Notes: generated by a model from the sequence alone, not told the origin. A stretch of 64,000 bases of DNA from Tepidamorphus gemmatus (GCF_004346195.1 NZ_SMAK01000001.1:372001-436000); one strand, 5' to 3'; counted from the stretch's first letter, positions 1 through 10,461 are shown. Program-made: numbers and translations.

Positions 1-1
1 C

Positions 2-376
2 AGGGCCGAACCGGACATCCTCGAGGACATCATCGACGGACTGTTCCACATCGCCAAGGCAGACGGGGCGGTGCACGCGCGCGAGCTCGACTTCCTCGAG
101 GCCGTCGCCACGACCTTCGGGTTCGATGCCGCCGCCTTCGCGCGGATCCGGGCCCGGCACATCCTGCCGGACAAGGAGGACCCGTATCTGATCCTCGGCG
201 TCTCGCGGGAGGATTCGAGCGAAGAGATCCGCCGCGTCTACCGCAAGCTGGTCGCAGACAATCATCCCGACCGGGCGGTGGCGCGCGGCCTGCCTGAAGA
301 GTTCGTGCGGATCGCCACAGACAAGCTCGCCCGTATCAACGACGCCTACGAGCAGATCGAGCGGGAGCGGCGGTGA
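2..376 (+). CDS. djlA: DjlA-like TerB/J-domain protein (5' truncated by window edge)
   Basis: The frame is open from the window edge, so only the C-terminal 124 or so residues are present. The first part (FHIAKADGAVHARELDFLE) resembles the end of a TerB-like helical domain. A J-domain follows, with the diagnostic HPD triplet in DNHPDRAVARG and the helix-IV-like KLARINDAYEQI end. TerB plus C-terminal J-domain is the DjlA architecture, a DnaK co-chaperone. I cannot see whether an N-terminal membrane segment exists. The stop overlaps the GTG of the next gene (GTGA), suggesting co-translation. Confidence 0.85.
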   Translation, partial: RAEPDILEDIIDGLFHIAKADGAVHARELDFLEAVATTFGFDAAAFARIRARHILPDKEDPYLILGVSREDSSEEIRRVYRKLVADNHPDRAVARGLPEEFVRIATDKLARINDAYEQIERERR

Positions 377-1302
377 CGGGGACACCAGCGCCGCGCCCGG
401 AGCGCGTGCATGACCGGCTCGGCGCGCGCGACATCCTGCTGCTCCTCCTGATGCAGACAGTTTGGGGCGGCAGCTTCGTGCTGACCAAGCTCGGCATGGA
501 GGAAATACCGCCGATCCTGTTCGTCGCCCTCCGATTCCTGATCGTCTCGGTGCTGCTGCTGCCGTTCCTGCGCTGGCACCCCGGCCAGATGGGGAACGTC
601 GCCGCGATCTCGTTCTTCACCGGCTCGGTGCATTTCGGGCTGATGAACACCGGCCTCGCGCTGGCCGACGACGTCGCGCCGGTGGCGATCGTCATCCAGC
701 TCGGCGTGCCGTTCTCGACGCTGCTGTCGGTGATCGTCCTGCACGAACGGCTCGGCATCTGGCGGATCAGCGCGCTGCTGATCGCCTTTGGCGGTGTGCT
801 GATCGTCGGTTTCGACCCGGCGGTGTTCCGCTATCGCGATGCGCTCATCATGGTGGCACTCGCCGCGCTGATGATGGCGATCGGCACGATCTTCATGCGG
901 CGCGTGCGCGGCGTGCCGGTCTACGACATGCAGGCCTGGATCGCGATCTTCGCATGGCCGCCGCTGCTGGTCGCGACACTGGTGCTCGAGGGCAATCCCG
1001 GGCCCTACCTGGTGGCGGCAGGCGTCAAGGGCTGGTCGGGCATCGCCTGGGTGGTGATCGGCACCAGCCTGATCGGACACGCTGCCTATTTCTGGATCAT
1101 GCAGCGGCACGAGGTGGGGCGGACGGCGCCGTTCATGCTGCTTGCCCCGATCCTCGGGGCAGCCGGCGGAGTCGTGTTCCTCGGTGATGACATCACCTGG
1201 CGCATGGTGCTCGGCGGGGCGCTGACGCTCACCGGGGTGCTGGTCATCACCTTGCGGGAAGGTCGCGCGAACCGGCCGCCGAAGCTCGGCGGACCGGCCT
1301 GA
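373..1302 (+). CDS. EamA-family (DMT superfamily) transporter
   Basis: A 309-residue, very hydrophobic protein with about ten predicted membrane helices arranged as two EamA repeats. The first begins near residue 18 (ILLLLLMQTVWGGSFVLTK), and the second ends with a typical LGGALTLTGVLVI helix. Family members export or import small metabolites such as amino acids, nucleotides or drugs across the inner membrane. The substrate cannot be read from sequence. The GTG start overlaps the previous stop, and the next gene follows after 14 bp, so the three genes are probably co-transcribed. Confidence 0.88.
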   Translation: MTGTPAPRPERVHDRLGARDILLLLLMQTVWGGSFVLTKLGMEEIPPILFVALRFLIVSVLLLPFLRWHPGQMGNVAAISFFTGSVHFGLMNTGLALADDVAPVAIVIQLGVPFSTLLSVIVLHERLGIWRISALLIAFGGVLIVGFDPAVFRYRDALIMVALAALMMAIGTIFMRRVRGVPVYDMQAWIAIFAWPPLLVATLVLEGNPGPYLVAAGVKGWSGIAWVVIGTSLIGHAAYFWIMQRHEVGRTAPFMLLAPILGAAGGVVFLGDDITWRMVLGGALTLTGVLVITLREGRANRPPKLGGPA

Positions 1303-1316
1303 GGGAGGGCGAGGCG

Positions 1317-2057
1317 GTGCAGGTCGAGATCCGCGAGAGCCCCAATCACGACGCCCGGCCGACGGATCTTCCCGTGGACATCCTGCTGCTGCACTACACC
1401 GGCATGGTCTCGGCCGAGGCGGCGATCGCGCGGCTGTGCGATCCGTCGGCGAAGGTGAGCTGCCACTGGCTCGTCGACGAGGACGGCCGGATCGTGCGGC
1501 TGGTCGGCGAGGAGCACCGCGCCTGGCATGCCGGCGTGTCATGCTGGGCCGGCGCGACCGACATCAACGCCCGCTCGGTGGGCATCGAGATCGTCAATCC
1601 GGGCCACGAGTTGGGCTACCGCGACTTTCCCGACGCCCAGATCGGCGCGGTCATCGCGCTTGCGCGCGAGATTCTCGCCCGACATCCGATTCCGCCGGAA
1701 CGGGTGCTGGCCCATTCCGACGTGGCGCCCGCGCGCAAGATCGATCCGGGCGAGCGGTTCCCCTGGGAGCGGCTGCACCGGGCCGGCATCGGTCACTGGG
1801 TCGTGCCGGAACCGATCACCGACGGGCCGGTTCTGAGGCCGGGCGATCGCGGCGCGGCGGTGGCCGCCCTGCGGCGCGACCTTGCGGGCTACGGCTATTG
1901 CTTGGCCGCCGGCGAACTCTACGACGCGGCGACCGAGATGGTGGTCGCTGCCTTCCAGCGGCATTTCCGCCCGGCGCGGGTCGACGGACAGGCCGACGCC
2001 TCGACGCTGCGCACGCTCCAACGACTCTGCTCGACGCGCGCCACCCCGTCCGGCTAG
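1317..2057 (+). CDS. N-acetylmuramoyl-L-alanine amidase with peptidoglycan-binding domain
   Basis: A 246-residue protein of the zinc-dependent Amidase_2 family, which cleaves the bond between muramic acid and the stem peptide. Likely zinc ligands are the His in LLLHYTGM near residue 24 and the His and Asp in LAHSDVAPARKIDPG near residues 139-151. The C-terminal part from about residue 175 (PGDRGAAVAALRRDL ... AAFQRHF) is a PG_binding_1 repeat. This is the AmpD/AmiD layout. No signal peptide is evident, favouring a cytoplasmic muropeptide-recycling role, although the wall-binding domain would suit a periplasmic enzyme. GTG start. Confidence 0.88.
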   Translation: MQVEIRESPNHDARPTDLPVDILLLHYTGMVSAEAAIARLCDPSAKVSCHWLVDEDGRIVRLVGEEHRAWHAGVSCWAGATDINARSVGIEIVNPGHELGYRDFPDAQIGAVIALAREILARHPIPPERVLAHSDVAPARKIDPGERFPWERLHRAGIGHWVVPEPITDGPVLRPGDRGAAVAALRRDLAGYGYCLAAGELYDAATEMVVAAFQRHFRPARVDGQADASTLRTLQRLCSTRATPSG

Positions 2058-2305
2058 TGGCCTCACACCATCCGTCTGCCCAATTGATGGGCATGCCGCA
2101 CGGGTGTGCGGGGTAGTTCAAATCTGTTTCATCGAAGTAACAATAAAGCCGTTCGCGTTATCGGGCCTGCAACGATCAATACTGAAGGCGGCAATCTTCC
2201 AGAAATGACCCCGATCCTGCCCGATTTGCTTCGGGTTGTCGCCAAATTTCACCCTTAGCCGGCCCGCCTGCTTCGAAGAGAGACGTCAGCAGGAGACTTT
2301 CCACG

Positions 2306-3061
2306 ATGACGACCACGAAAGCTGCGAGCCGCGGTGCGATGGCGCTCGTCCTGATGCTGGGAGTTCCGGTCGTGGCCGCCGAAGCGGGCGTGCGGTACGA
2401 GGACGCGTCCTTGCCGGTCCCTGCCGGTTCGATCCAGGCCGGAACGACCGGGCGGGGCGAGGCGGTGACGGTCGTGGTGCGCGGACAGCCCGGTGCTTCG
2501 ACCGCGGGATTCTCCGGGCGACCGTCGGGGCTGATGCCGAAGGTGGCCGGTGGCCGCACGGCAGCGGATCCGTCGATGCCGCTGGAAGCCGCGTTGCCGG
2601 ACGAGGCGGCCCAGGCGGGATCCGGCCGGGCCGACCGCGACGCGCAGGCAACCGCTGCCGCGCAGACGGCACGGCGCGGCGGCCAACCCTATGCCGATCA
2701 CATTGCCCGTCACGCTCGGTCAGCCGGCGTGCCGGTGGAGCTGGCGATGGCAGTCGTGCGCATCGAGTCGAACCATGATCCGCGGGCGCGCGGCCGGGCC
2801 GGCGAGATCGGCCTCATGCAGATCAAGCCGCAGACGGCTCGCGGCCTCGGCTTCTCCGGGCCGGCGGCGGCGCTCTACGATCCGGACACGAACTTGAAGT
2901 GGGGGATGAAGTATCTCGCCGGGGCTTACCGGCTGGCCGGTGGCGACACCTGCGGCACGATCCTGCGCTACCAGGCCGGGCACGGCGCCAGGCGCATGAC
3001 GGCGGCGGCGAGCGCATATTGCGGCAAGGTCAAGCGCCATATGGCGGGGCAGCGCGTCTGA
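2306..3061 (+). CDS. Lytic transglycosylase, SLT domain
   Basis: A 251-residue exported muramidase-like enzyme that cleaves glycan strands to 1,6-anhydro products. The N-terminus has a signal peptide (GAMALVLMLGVPVVAAEAG). A low-complexity linker runs to about residue 135, followed by an SLT domain. The catalytic Glu is E154 in VRIESNHDP, followed by GEIGLMQIKPQTA and the ILRYQAGHG element. An AGGAGA ribosome site lies about 9 nt before the ATG. The 248 bp upstream are noncoding and locally AT-richer, presumably holding the promoter. RNase P RNA lies directly downstream. The protein is probably a wall-remodelling enzyme. Confidence 0.9.
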   Translation: MTTTKAASRGAMALVLMLGVPVVAAEAGVRYEDASLPVPAGSIQAGTTGRGEAVTVVVRGQPGASTAGFSGRPSGLMPKVAGGRTAADPSMPLEAALPDEAAQAGSGRADRDAQATAAAQTARRGGQPYADHIARHARSAGVPVELAMAVVRIESNHDPRARGRAGEIGLMQIKPQTARGLGFSGPAAALYDPDTNLKWGMKYLAGAYRLAGGDTCGTILRYQAGHGARRMTAAASAYCGKVKRHMAGQRV

Positions 3062-3092
3062 GCGGCTCGCCGGCAGGCAGCGCGGCGGGGCC

Positions 3093-3121
3093 TTGACCGG
3101 GTGCCGCCGCATGCCTTTATT
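3093..3121 (+). promoter_or_regulatory. Predicted sigma-70-type promoter of rnpB
   Basis: TTGACC (3093-3098), a 17-nt spacer and TTTATT (3116-3121) place a start about 7 nt downstream, near 3128. That is where the predicted P1 helix of the RNase P RNA begins. The agreement between the two predictions supports both. Confidence 0.6.
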
Positions 3122-3127
3122 TTGGCC

Positions 3128-3506
<379 letters not shown>

Positions 3507-3520
3507 CCTTCGATCCTTGA

Positions 3521-3549
3521 GGGCCTGCCGCTCCCGGCGGCGGGCCTTC
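3521..3549 (+). terminator. Hairpin terminator after rnpB
   Basis: Arms 3522-3531 and 3537-3546 form a ten-pair stem with one G-U around a 5-nt loop, followed by TTCGTC. It lies 15 nt after the rnpB 3' end. The T-tract is weak, as is common at this GC content. Confidence 0.55.
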
Positions 3550-3703
3550 GTCATCGGCGCGCCCGGGCTGCCGAAAGGTGCGGCGGGATCCATTGAAATC
3601 CATGAATATCAACAAGATGCGCTCATCAACGGGTTCTTAATCCGGCTGGGTAAGACTTCGGCAAGGTTAACCGTCCACACCCTGTCGATCCCACGTCGAT
3701 ACA

Positions 3704-3744
3704 TTGACCCCCATATGTGCCCATGATATCCCAAATCATCCCAA
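3704..3744 (+). promoter_or_regulatory. Predicted dcw promoter with MraZ operator (four TGGGN repeats)
   Basis: CCCAN occurs at 3710, 3720, 3730 and 3740, exactly 10 bp apart, which reads NTGGG with 5-nt spacers on the minus strand. MraZ is known to bind tandem TGGGN repeats with 5-nt spacers upstream of its own operon. A TTGACC -35 candidate (3704-3709) abuts the first repeat, and a weak -10 (TATCCC, 3727-3732) falls inside the array. Bound MraZ would therefore cover the promoter, giving autorepression of mraZ and the genes behind it. The rest of the 387-bp gap between rnpB and mraZ shows nothing else I can name. Confidence 0.7.
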
Positions 3745-3894
3745 GCATCGCGCCTGGGATGACCAGGTCGCCCTGGGGCGGCCCGGTCCGTCGGGACATC
3801 CGGACGTCACCGGATCGGAGCGTGGGGTCGCGCGTCCGTCCGAGGCGGCGGACCTGTTCCAGCGACTGGTCAGAGGATGGAGTCGAGACTTCCC

Positions 3895-4380
3895 ATGGAC
3901 CGGTTCGTGTCGACCTTCACGAACAGGATCGACTCCAAGGGGAGAGTCTCGGTTCCCGCGACGTTTCGGGCGGTTCTCGCCCGCGACGGGTTCGAGGGGC
4001 TCTACGCCTATCCGGCGCTCGGCGTTCCTGCCGTCGACGCCGGCGGCCACAGGCTGGTCGAGGAGATCAACGGTCTGCTCGACAGGCTTCCGGCCTATTC
4101 GGACGAACGCGATCAGCTGGCTGCCGCGCTCTATGGCGACAGCGAGATCCTCAGGCTGGACTCGGAGGGGCGGGTGGCGCTGCCCCAGCGACTCCTGGAT
4201 TGCGCCGGTATCGGCGAGCGCGTGTCGTTCGTCGGGCTCGGCCACAAGTTCCAGCTCTGGGAGCCGGACCGCTTCGCCGCCCACCAGTCGGAGGCCAGGA
4301 CGAAGGTGCGCGAGCTGAAGCAGTTGCTGAGTGGCATGCCTCCAGCGGGAGGCGGTCGATCGAGTGGAGTAACGGAATGA
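3895..4380 (+). CDS. mraZ: Transcriptional regulator MraZ
   Basis: A 161-residue AbrB-fold DNA-binding protein, first gene of the dcw cluster, which represses its own operon. Both MraZ repeats carry the DxxxR signature: D13-R17 in [11 protein letters not shown] and D89-R93 in [11 protein letters not shown] chose ATG 3895 ([13 protein letters not shown]) because relatives start this way. An in-frame ATG at 3877 would add six residues. The stop TGA overlaps the rsmH ATG (ATGA). The predicted operator is about 150 bp upstream. Confidence 0.93.
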   Translation: MDRFVSTFTNRIDSKGRVSVPATFRAVLARDGFEGLYAYPALGVPAVDAGGHRLVEEINGLLDRLPAYSDERDQLAAALYGDSEILRLDSEGRVALPQRLLDCAGIGERVSFVGLGHKFQLWEPDRFAAHQSEARTKVRELKQLLSGMPPAGGGRSSGVTE

Positions 4381-5429
4381 TGGCGGGCCGCGGCTCACCG
4401 ACTGGAGATGCCGCTGGCGGACCGGCCCGCCACGTTCCGGTCCTGCTCGCGGAGGCGCTCGAGGCATTGGCGCCGCGCGACGGCGGCGTCTATGTCGACG
4501 GCACCTTCGGAGCGGGCGGCTACAGTCGGGCGATTCTCGCGGCGGCCGATTGCCGGGTTGTGGCGATCGACCGCGATCCGGCAGCCATCGCGGCGGGCGC
4601 GGCAGCCGTCGCGCAGCATGCCGACCGGTTGATCCTGGTCGAGGGGCGCTTCTCCCGGCTCGACGAGATCGCGGTGTCGGCCGGGTTCGACGCGGTGGAC
4701 GGCGTCGCGCTGGACGTCGGCGTCTCCTCGATGCAGCTCGACGAGGCGCAACGTGGCTTCTCGTTCACCCGCGACGGTCCGCTCGACATGCGCATGGGCG
4801 GCGACGGGCCGAGCGCCGCCGACATCGTCAATTCCATGGACGAGGCCGATCTGGCCCGGCTGATCTTCGTCCTCGGCGAGGAGCGCCGCTCGCGCGCGGT
4901 CGCACGCGCCATCGGCCGCGCCCGCTCCACGCGTCCGATCGAGACGACCGGCGAACTCGCCGAGATCGTCGCCCGTGCCGTCGGCCCCAGCCGCGACGGC
5001 CGCAATCCGGCGACCCGGACGTTCCAGGCGCTGCGCATCTACGTGAACGGCGAGCTGTCGGAGCTGGCCGAGGGCCTGTTCGCCGCGGAGCGGATCCTCA
5101 GGGCGGGCGGCCGGCTGGTCGTGGTCACCTTCCATTCGCTGGAGGACCGCATCGTCAAGCGGTTCCTGGCCGATCGTGCGCAGGCGACGCGGCCCTCCCG
5201 CTACATGCCCGATCTGCCGTCGGCGCCGCCGACCTTCCGGCTGATAACGCGCGGCGCTGTCACGCCGGGCGAGGCCGAAACCGAGGTGAATCGGCGGGCA
5301 CGCTCGGCGCGGCTGCGCGCCGCCGAGCGGACCGATGCCGCCGCCCGGCCGGGAAATGCCACGGATCTGGGCGTACCCGACATCGCGGTTGCCGGCGCTG
5401 CGGTCCATCGCGGGAAGCGCCTGCAATGA
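4377..5429 (+). CDS. rsmH: 16S rRNA (cytosine(1402)-N(4))-methyltransferase RsmH
   Basis: A 350-residue SAM-dependent methyltransferase that modifies C1402 in the ribosomal P site. The SAM-binding loop is [12 protein letters not shown] (residues 39-50), followed by [18 protein letters not shown]. The C-terminal [16 protein letters not shown] segment is typical of the family. A GGAG site lies 7 nt upstream of ATG 4377, inside the end of mraZ. The frame is open further upstream to 3717, but that extension has no family similarity and crosses mraZ. The stop overlaps the ftsL start. Confidence 0.95.
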   Translation: MMAGRGSPTGDAAGGPARHVPVLLAEALEALAPRDGGVYVDGTFGAGGYSRAILAAADCRVVAIDRDPAAIAAGAAAVAQHADRLILVEGRFSRLDEIAVSAGFDAVDGVALDVGVSSMQLDEAQRGFSFTRDGPLDMRMGGDGPSAADIVNSMDEADLARLIFVLGEERRSRAVARAIGRARSTRPIETTGELAEIVARAVGPSRDGRNPATRTFQALRIYVNGELSELAEGLFAAERILRAGGRLVVVTFHSLEDRIVKRFLADRAQATRPSRYMPDLPSAPPTFRLITRGAVTPGEAETEVNRRARSARLRAAERTDAAARPGNATDLGVPDIAVAGAAVHRGKRLQ

Positions 5430-5773
5430 CCCGAATCATCGGACTACTCGCCATTCTGCTGGTGGTCGCCGCCGCCGTCGGCCTCTACCGCTTCAAGGAC
5501 GAGGCGCGCGACCAGGCGCGGCACATCGAACGTCTGCGCGCCGCGATCGCGGCCGAACGCGACACGATCGCGGTGCTGCGAGCTGAATTGAACTATCTGG
5601 ATCAGCCGGCCCGCATCCAGCAGCTCGCCGAGCGCTATCTCGATCTCCAGCGCCTCGACGTCCAGCAGATCTCCGTGATCGAGGCGTTGCCGATGCGCCC
5701 GATCGATCTCGGTCCCGGTGTCGAGGGACCGCTCGGCGGCTTCGCCGGTGGCGAGAACAGGGTCGTGCAATGA
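5426..5773 (+). CDS. ftsL: Cell division protein FtsL
   Basis: A 115-residue bitopic membrane protein. One N-terminal membrane helix ([20 protein letters not shown]) is followed by a charged coiled-coil segment (about residues 25-60), then a short periplasmic tail. FtsL binds FtsB and FtsQ and helps activate FtsW-FtsI. Sequence conservation is low in this family, so the call rests on size, topology, coiled coil and position between rsmH and ftsI. It joins both neighbours by ATGA overlaps, suggesting tight translational coupling. Confidence 0.88.
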   Translation: MTRIIGLLAILLVVAAAVGLYRFKDEARDQARHIERLRAAIAAERDTIAVLRAELNYLDQPARIQQLAERYLDLQRLDVQQISVIEALPMRPIDLGPGVEGPLGGFAGGENRVVQ

Positions 5774-7500
5774 GTTCCGCTTATCTTCCCGGCCTCGGCT
5801 TCGCGGCGCCCCGCACCGCCACCCGCGATCCGGCTGGCGCCGAGACGGCCCGGCTCGACAGACAGGCACGGGTCCGTCTGATCCTCGCCATCGTCGCCTT
5901 TGCGACGATCTATGCGGTGATCGCGGGTCGGCTGGTGGTGCTGGCAAGCCTGACACCGGCGAGCCCGGTGCACTATCTGAGCCCGGGCGAGCAGGTCAGC
6001 CACGCGCGTCCGGAGATCCTCGATCGCGTCGGCAATGTGCTCGCCACCGACATCATGGTGCCCTCGGTCTACGCCGAGCCGGTGCGCATCGTCGACGTCG
6101 ACGAGACCATCGAGAAGCTGACCACGGTCCTGCCCGATCTCGACCGGACCGACCTGCGGCGCCGGCTTACCAGCGGCCGCGACTTCATCTGGATCAAGCG
6201 CGAGATCTCGCCCGCCGAACGGGCGGCGATCCACCGGCTCGGGATCCCCGGTATCGGCTTCACCGAGGAGAACAAGCGGGTCTATCCTGCCGGAGCGATC
6301 ACCGGGCACGTCGTCGGGCTGGTCAACGTCGACAATCTGGGCATCGCCGGGTACGAGAAGCATCTCGACGTCGCCTGGCTCGGCGCGCTGCACCAGGCCG
6401 GTCTCGCCCATACGGCGCGGCTCGAGCCCGTCACGCTGTCGATCGACCTGCGTGCGCAGCATGCGGTGCGCGACGAGCTCATCCGGGCGATGGACACCTT
6501 CAAGGCGAAGGCGGCAGCGGCGACGGTGATCGACGTGCATACCGGCGAGATCCTCGCCATGGTGTCGCTGCCCGACTTCGATCCGCAGCGGCCGTCCGAG
6601 GCGCTGGAGCCTGACCGGATCAACCGGATGACGACCGGCGTCTACGAGCTCGGTTCCGCCTTCAAGGCGTTCACCACGGCGATGACCCTCGACACCGGGC
6701 GGTTCGACCTGAAATCGACGTTCGACGCACGCTCGCCGATCCGGGTCGGCGGCAACACGATCGGCGACTACCACGGCAAGAACCGCATCCTGACCATCGA
6801 GGAGATCTACATCCATTCCTCCAATATCGGCACTGCGCGCATGGCGCTGGCGGTCGGCATCGAGGGACACAAGGAATTCCTCCGCAAACTGGGATTCTTC
6901 GACCGGCTGGAGACCGAGCTGCCGGAGAGCGGGGCGCCGCTCTATCCGAAGGTCTGGCGTGAGGTCTCGACGATGACCATCGCCTTCGGCCACGGCATGT
7001 CGGTCTCTCCGCTGCAGGCCGCCGCCGCCTCGGCGGCGCTGGTGAATGGCGGCAAGCTGATCCCGCCGACCTTCGAGCCGCGCAGCCGCGAAGCCGCCGA
7101 CCGGCTGGCCCGCCAGGTGATCTCCCCGCAGACCAGCGACATGATGCGCTACCTGATGCGCCTGAATGTGGTAAAGGGAACCGCCAAGAAGGCGGACGTG
7201 CCAGGCTACAGCGTCGGCGGCAAGACCGGAACGGCGGAGAAGGTCGTCAACGGTCGCTATTCCGGCAACAAGGTGCTGACGACGTTCCTGAGCACGTTTC
7301 CGACCACCGATCCGAAATACGTGGTGTTCGTGATGCTCGACGAGCCGATCGGCACCACCGAGACGCACGGCTACCGCACCGCTGGCTGGAATGCCGCCCC
7401 GACCGCCGGACGGATCATCGGCCGGGTCGCACCGATCCTCGGCGTTCCCCCGGAATTCGCCCCGATCGACGGCGAGGAGCCGCTGACGGTGTCCTACTGA
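5770..7500 (+). CDS. ftsI: Peptidoglycan D,D-transpeptidase FtsI (PBP3)
   Basis: A 576-residue class B penicillin-binding protein that crosslinks septal peptidoglycan. One membrane helix (LILAIVAFATIYAVIAGRLV, about residues 37-56) anchors it. A PBP dimerisation domain follows, then the transpeptidase domain with all three active-site motifs: S296-A-F-K299 (nucleophile Ser296), S350-S-N352 and K485-T-G-T488. It works with FtsW, encoded seven genes downstream. It starts inside the ftsL stop, and murE begins 54 bp after it. Confidence 0.96.
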   Translation: MSSAYLPGLGFAAPRTATRDPAGAETARLDRQARVRLILAIVAFATIYAVIAGRLVVLASLTPASPVHYLSPGEQVSHARPEILDRVGNVLATDIMVPSVYAEPVRIVDVDETIEKLTTVLPDLDRTDLRRRLTSGRDFIWIKREISPAERAAIHRLGIPGIGFTEENKRVYPAGAITGHVVGLVNVDNLGIAGYEKHLDVAWLGALHQAGLAHTARLEPVTLSIDLRAQHAVRDELIRAMDTFKAKAAAATVIDVHTGEILAMVSLPDFDPQRPSEALEPDRINRMTTGVYELGSAFKAFTTAMTLDTGRFDLKSTFDARSPIRVGGNTIGDYHGKNRILTIEEIYIHSSNIGTARMALAVGIEGHKEFLRKLGFFDRLETELPESGAPLYPKVWREVSTMTIAFGHGMSVSPLQAAAASAALVNGGKLIPPTFEPRSREAADRLARQVISPQTSDMMRYLMRLNVVKGTAKKADVPGYSVGGKTGTAEKVVNGRYSGNKVLTTFLSTFPTTDPKYVVFVMLDEPIGTTETHGYRTAGWNAAPTAGRIIGRVAPILGVPPEFAPIDGEEPLTVSY

Positions 7501-7554
7501 CAAGAGATCCGCGGCGACAATGACTGCGCACATGACCAGATGCCGGCACGAGAC

Positions 7555-9009
7555 ATGGAGCTCCGCGAAGTCCTAGAGGAAGTCGATGCGATCCCCGAGG
7601 CGGCGCGCGGCCTCGCGATCCGCGGTCTGACTGCCGACAGCCGGGCGGTCGAGCCGGGCTGGCTGTTTGCCGCGATCGCCGGCAGCCGCACCGACGGTGC
7701 CCGGTTCGTTGCCGATGCCGCACGGCGCGGTGCGGCCGCGGTGCTCGCCGCCCGCGATGCCAGGATCGAAGCCGACATTCCGGTGGTGCGGGTCGCCGAT
7801 CCGCGCCGCGCGCTGGCGCGTGCCGCAGCCCGCTTCCATCGCGGCCAGCCGGCCACGGTGGTCGCCGTCACCGGGACAAGCGGCAAGACCTCGGTCGCGG
7901 CCTTTGCGCGGCAGATCTTCGCGGCCGCCGGACAGGCCGCTGCAAGTCTCGGAACCCTCGGCGTCGTCGCGCCGAAGGGTTCGGTGTACGGATCGCTGAC
8001 CACGCCCGACCCGGTCGAACTGCACCGGCTGCTGGCAAGGCTCGCCAGCGAGGGCGTGACGCATCTGGCGCTGGAGGCGTCCAGCCATGGTCTCGACCAG
8101 CGTCGCCTCGACGGTGTGGATCTCGCGGCCGCCGCCTTCACCAATCTCGGCCGCGACCACATGGACTACCATGCCACGGTCGAGGACTATCTGCGCGCCA
8201 AGCTGAGACTGTTCGCCGACCTGCTGCCCGAAGGCGCGCCGGCGGTCATCGATGCCGACCGGCCGGAATCCTCGCGCGTTGCCGAGATCGCCGCGCGGCG
8301 GCGGCTGCCGCTGATCTCGGTCGGGCGCGCGGGGGCGACGCTGCGGCTGGTGACGGTCGAACCGGACGGCTTCCGGCAGATCCTGACCGTCGAGGTCGAC
8401 GGCCAGCGTCACAGGGTGTCGCTGCCGCTGGTCGGCGGCTTCCAGGTCTCGAACGCGTTGGTCGCGGCCGGGCTTGCCATCGCCGCGGGGACGCCTGTCG
8501 GTAGCGCGCTTGGTGCGCTCGAATCGCTCAAGGGCGCGCCGGGGCGGCTGGATCTCGTCGGGACGACGGCGCGAGGCGCCATGGTGTTCGTCGACTACGC
8601 CCACAAGCCCGATGCGCTCGCCCAGGCGTTGCAGGCGCTGCGGCCCTTCGCGAGGGGGCGGCTGCTGGTGGTGTTCGGCGCCGGCGGCGACCGCGACCGC
8701 GGCAAGCGGCCGCTGATGGGCGAGGCCGCCGTCGCCAATGCCGACGTCGTCTACGTGACCGACGACAATCCGCGCAGCGAGGATCCGGCGGCGATCCGTG
8801 CCGAAATCCTTGCCGGAGCGCCGGACGCGATCGAGATCGGCGACCGGCGGACGGCGATCGAGACAGCGATTGCCGGGCTCGGGGCGGGGGACATCCTGCT
8901 GGTCGCCGGCAAGGGCCACGAGACCGGCCAGATCATCGGCGACCGTGTGCTGCCATTTTCGGACCATGAAGTCGTGGCCGATGCGCTCGCACGGGAGACC
9001 TCGGCATGA
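7555..9009 (+). CDS. murE: UDP-MurNAc-tripeptide synthetase MurE (meso-DAP adding)
   Basis: A 484-residue Mur ligase that adds the third stem-peptide residue. The ATP loop is GTSGKTS (residues 107-113), and the central domain has the [11 protein letters not shown] and [12 protein letters not shown] segments. The DNPR motif (404-407) marks enzymes using meso-diaminopimelate rather than lysine, as expected for a Gram-negative organism. ATG 7555 ([11 protein letters not shown]) matches how relatives begin. ATG 7540 would add five residues and has no ribosome site. It overlaps murF by four bases. Confidence 0.95.
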   Translation: MELREVLEEVDAIPEAARGLAIRGLTADSRAVEPGWLFAAIAGSRTDGARFVADAARRGAAAVLAARDARIEADIPVVRVADPRRALARAAARFHRGQPATVVAVTGTSGKTSVAAFARQIFAAAGQAAASLGTLGVVAPKGSVYGSLTTPDPVELHRLLARLASEGVTHLALEASSHGLDQRRLDGVDLAAAAFTNLGRDHMDYHATVEDYLRAKLRLFADLLPEGAPAVIDADRPESSRVAEIAARRRLPLISVGRAGATLRLVTVEPDGFRQILTVEVDGQRHRVSLPLVGGFQVSNALVAAGLAIAAGTPVGSALGALESLKGAPGRLDLVGTTARGAMVFVDYAHKPDALAQALQALRPFARGRLLVVFGAGGDRDRGKRPLMGEAAVANADVVYVTDDNPRSEDPAAIRAEILAGAPDAIEIGDRRTAIETAIAGLGAGDILLVAGKGHETGQIIGDRVLPFSDHEVVADALARETSA

Positions 9010-10427
9010 GCGCATTGTGGACCTCAGAGGCATTTGTCGCAGCAACTGGCGGCCGCACCGTCGGGCGCGTGCCCGACATTCGCGGCATCTCGATCGACAG
9101 CCGGACGCTCGATCCGGGCGATGCCTTCTTCGCGATCCGCGGCGACCGGTTCGATGGGCACGACTTCGTGACCGCGGCAATCGCCCACGGCGCGGTCGTC
9201 GCCGTGATCGACGAGCAACATGCCGCAGCCCTTTCAGGTGCAGGCGCGGCGCTGGTCGTCGTGCCCGACGTGCTGGAGGCACTGCGCCGCCTCGGCATGG
9301 CGGCGCGGAGGCGGACCGGCGCGCGGATCATCGGCGTCACCGGCAGTGTCGGCAAGACCGGGACAAAGGAGGCATTGCGCCTTGCCCTGTCGCGTTCGGG
9401 CAGGACACATGCCTCGGCGGCCTCCTACAACAATCACTGGGGAGTGCCGCTGTCGCTGGCGCGGATGCCGGAGGCGACCCGGTTCGGCGTGTTCGAGATG
9501 GGAATGAACGCGCCCGGCGAGATTTCAGCTCTTACGCGGATGGTTCGGCCGCAGATCGCCATCATCACCACCGTGGAACCGGTCCATCTGGAATTCTTCG
9601 GGAGCGTCGAGAAGATCGCCGACGCCAAGGCGGAGATCTTCGAGGGGCTGGAGGCTGACGGGACAGCCATCCTCAATCTCGACAATCCCCATTTCGCGCG
9701 CCTCGCCGATGCGGCGCGGGCGCATGGAGCCCGCGTCGTCACCTTCGGCGCGGCCGCGACGGCGGACGTGCGCCTGGTGCGGGTCGCGCTGCATCCCGAC
9801 TGCTCCTGCGTCACGGCCGAGCTGTTCGGCCGTGAGGTCACCTACAAGCTCGGCGCACCGGGCCGCCACCTTGTAGGCAACAGCCTGGCGGTGCTCGCCG
9901 CGGTCGATATGGCCGGCGCCGACCTGGCGCTGGCCGCGCTGGCGCTCGCCGATCTGCGGGCACCGAAGGGCCGGGGCGCCCGCTTCAGGCTCAAGGTCGG
10001 GGAGGGTACGATCACCGTCATCGACGAAAGCTACAACGCCAATCCGGCCTCGATGCGCGCGGCCCTGGCGCTGCTCGGCCAGACGCAGCCGGGGCCGCGC
10101 GGCCGGCGCATCGCCGTGATCGGCGACATGCGCGAGCTCGGTGCGGCGGCCGACGATCTGCATCGGGCGCTCGCCGTGCCGCTCGCCGAAGCCGGTGTCG
10201 ATCTGCTGTTGGGGGCAGGGCCGCATACCCGAGCGCTCTACGAGGCGGTCGATCATCGCCATCGCCACGTCTGGGCGCTCGAGTCAGAGGGACTGCGGGA
10301 CGAACTGCTCGACCTGGTGCGGCCGGGCGACGTGGTGATGATCAAGGGTTCGCTTGGCAGCCGCATGGGGCCGCTGGTGGAGGCGCTCAGGCAGCGCTTT
10401 GCCCCCGTCGAGCAGGGTGCGGCATGA
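9006..10427 (+). CDS. murF: UDP-MurNAc-tripeptide-D-Ala-D-Ala ligase MurF
   Basis: A 473-residue cytoplasmic Mur ligase that adds the D-Ala-D-Ala dipeptide made by Ddl (encoded downstream), completing the UDP-MurNAc-pentapeptide. The ATP loop is G113-S-V-G-K-T118. The central-domain [21 protein letters not shown] and [15 protein letters not shown] motifs are clear. The N-terminal substrate domain carries the [19 protein letters not shown] signature shared with MurE. It begins in the murE stop (ATGA). mraY follows after 34 bp. Confidence 0.96.
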   Translation: MSALWTSEAFVAATGGRTVGRVPDIRGISIDSRTLDPGDAFFAIRGDRFDGHDFVTAAIAHGAVVAVIDEQHAAALSGAGAALVVVPDVLEALRRLGMAARRRTGARIIGVTGSVGKTGTKEALRLALSRSGRTHASAASYNNHWGVPLSLARMPEATRFGVFEMGMNAPGEISALTRMVRPQIAIITTVEPVHLEFFGSVEKIADAKAEIFEGLEADGTAILNLDNPHFARLADAARAHGARVVTFGAAATADVRLVRVALHPDCSCVTAELFGREVTYKLGAPGRHLVGNSLAVLAAVDMAGADLALAALALADLRAPKGRGARFRLKVGEGTITVIDESYNANPASMRAALALLGQTQPGPRGRRIAVIGDMRELGAAADDLHRALAVPLAEAGVDLLLGAGPHTRALYEAVDHRHRHVWALESEGLRDELLDLVRPGDVVMIKGSLGSRMGPLVEALRQRFAPVEQGAA

Positions 10428-10461
10428 CTGGCGACGGGGCGATACGGGGGCGGGCGGGCTG

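Noticed and set aside
3652-3676. TTAACC half-site upstream of mraZ, considered as a CtrA box.
   Set aside because: No second TTAA seven bases away. The MraZ repeats are a better explanation for regulation here.
3717-4376. N-terminal extension of rsmH in an uninterrupted frame giving 570 residues.
   Set aside because: It overlaps mraZ in another frame, is arginine- and proline-rich without family similarity, and ATG 4377 has a good ribosome site and the normal RsmH length.
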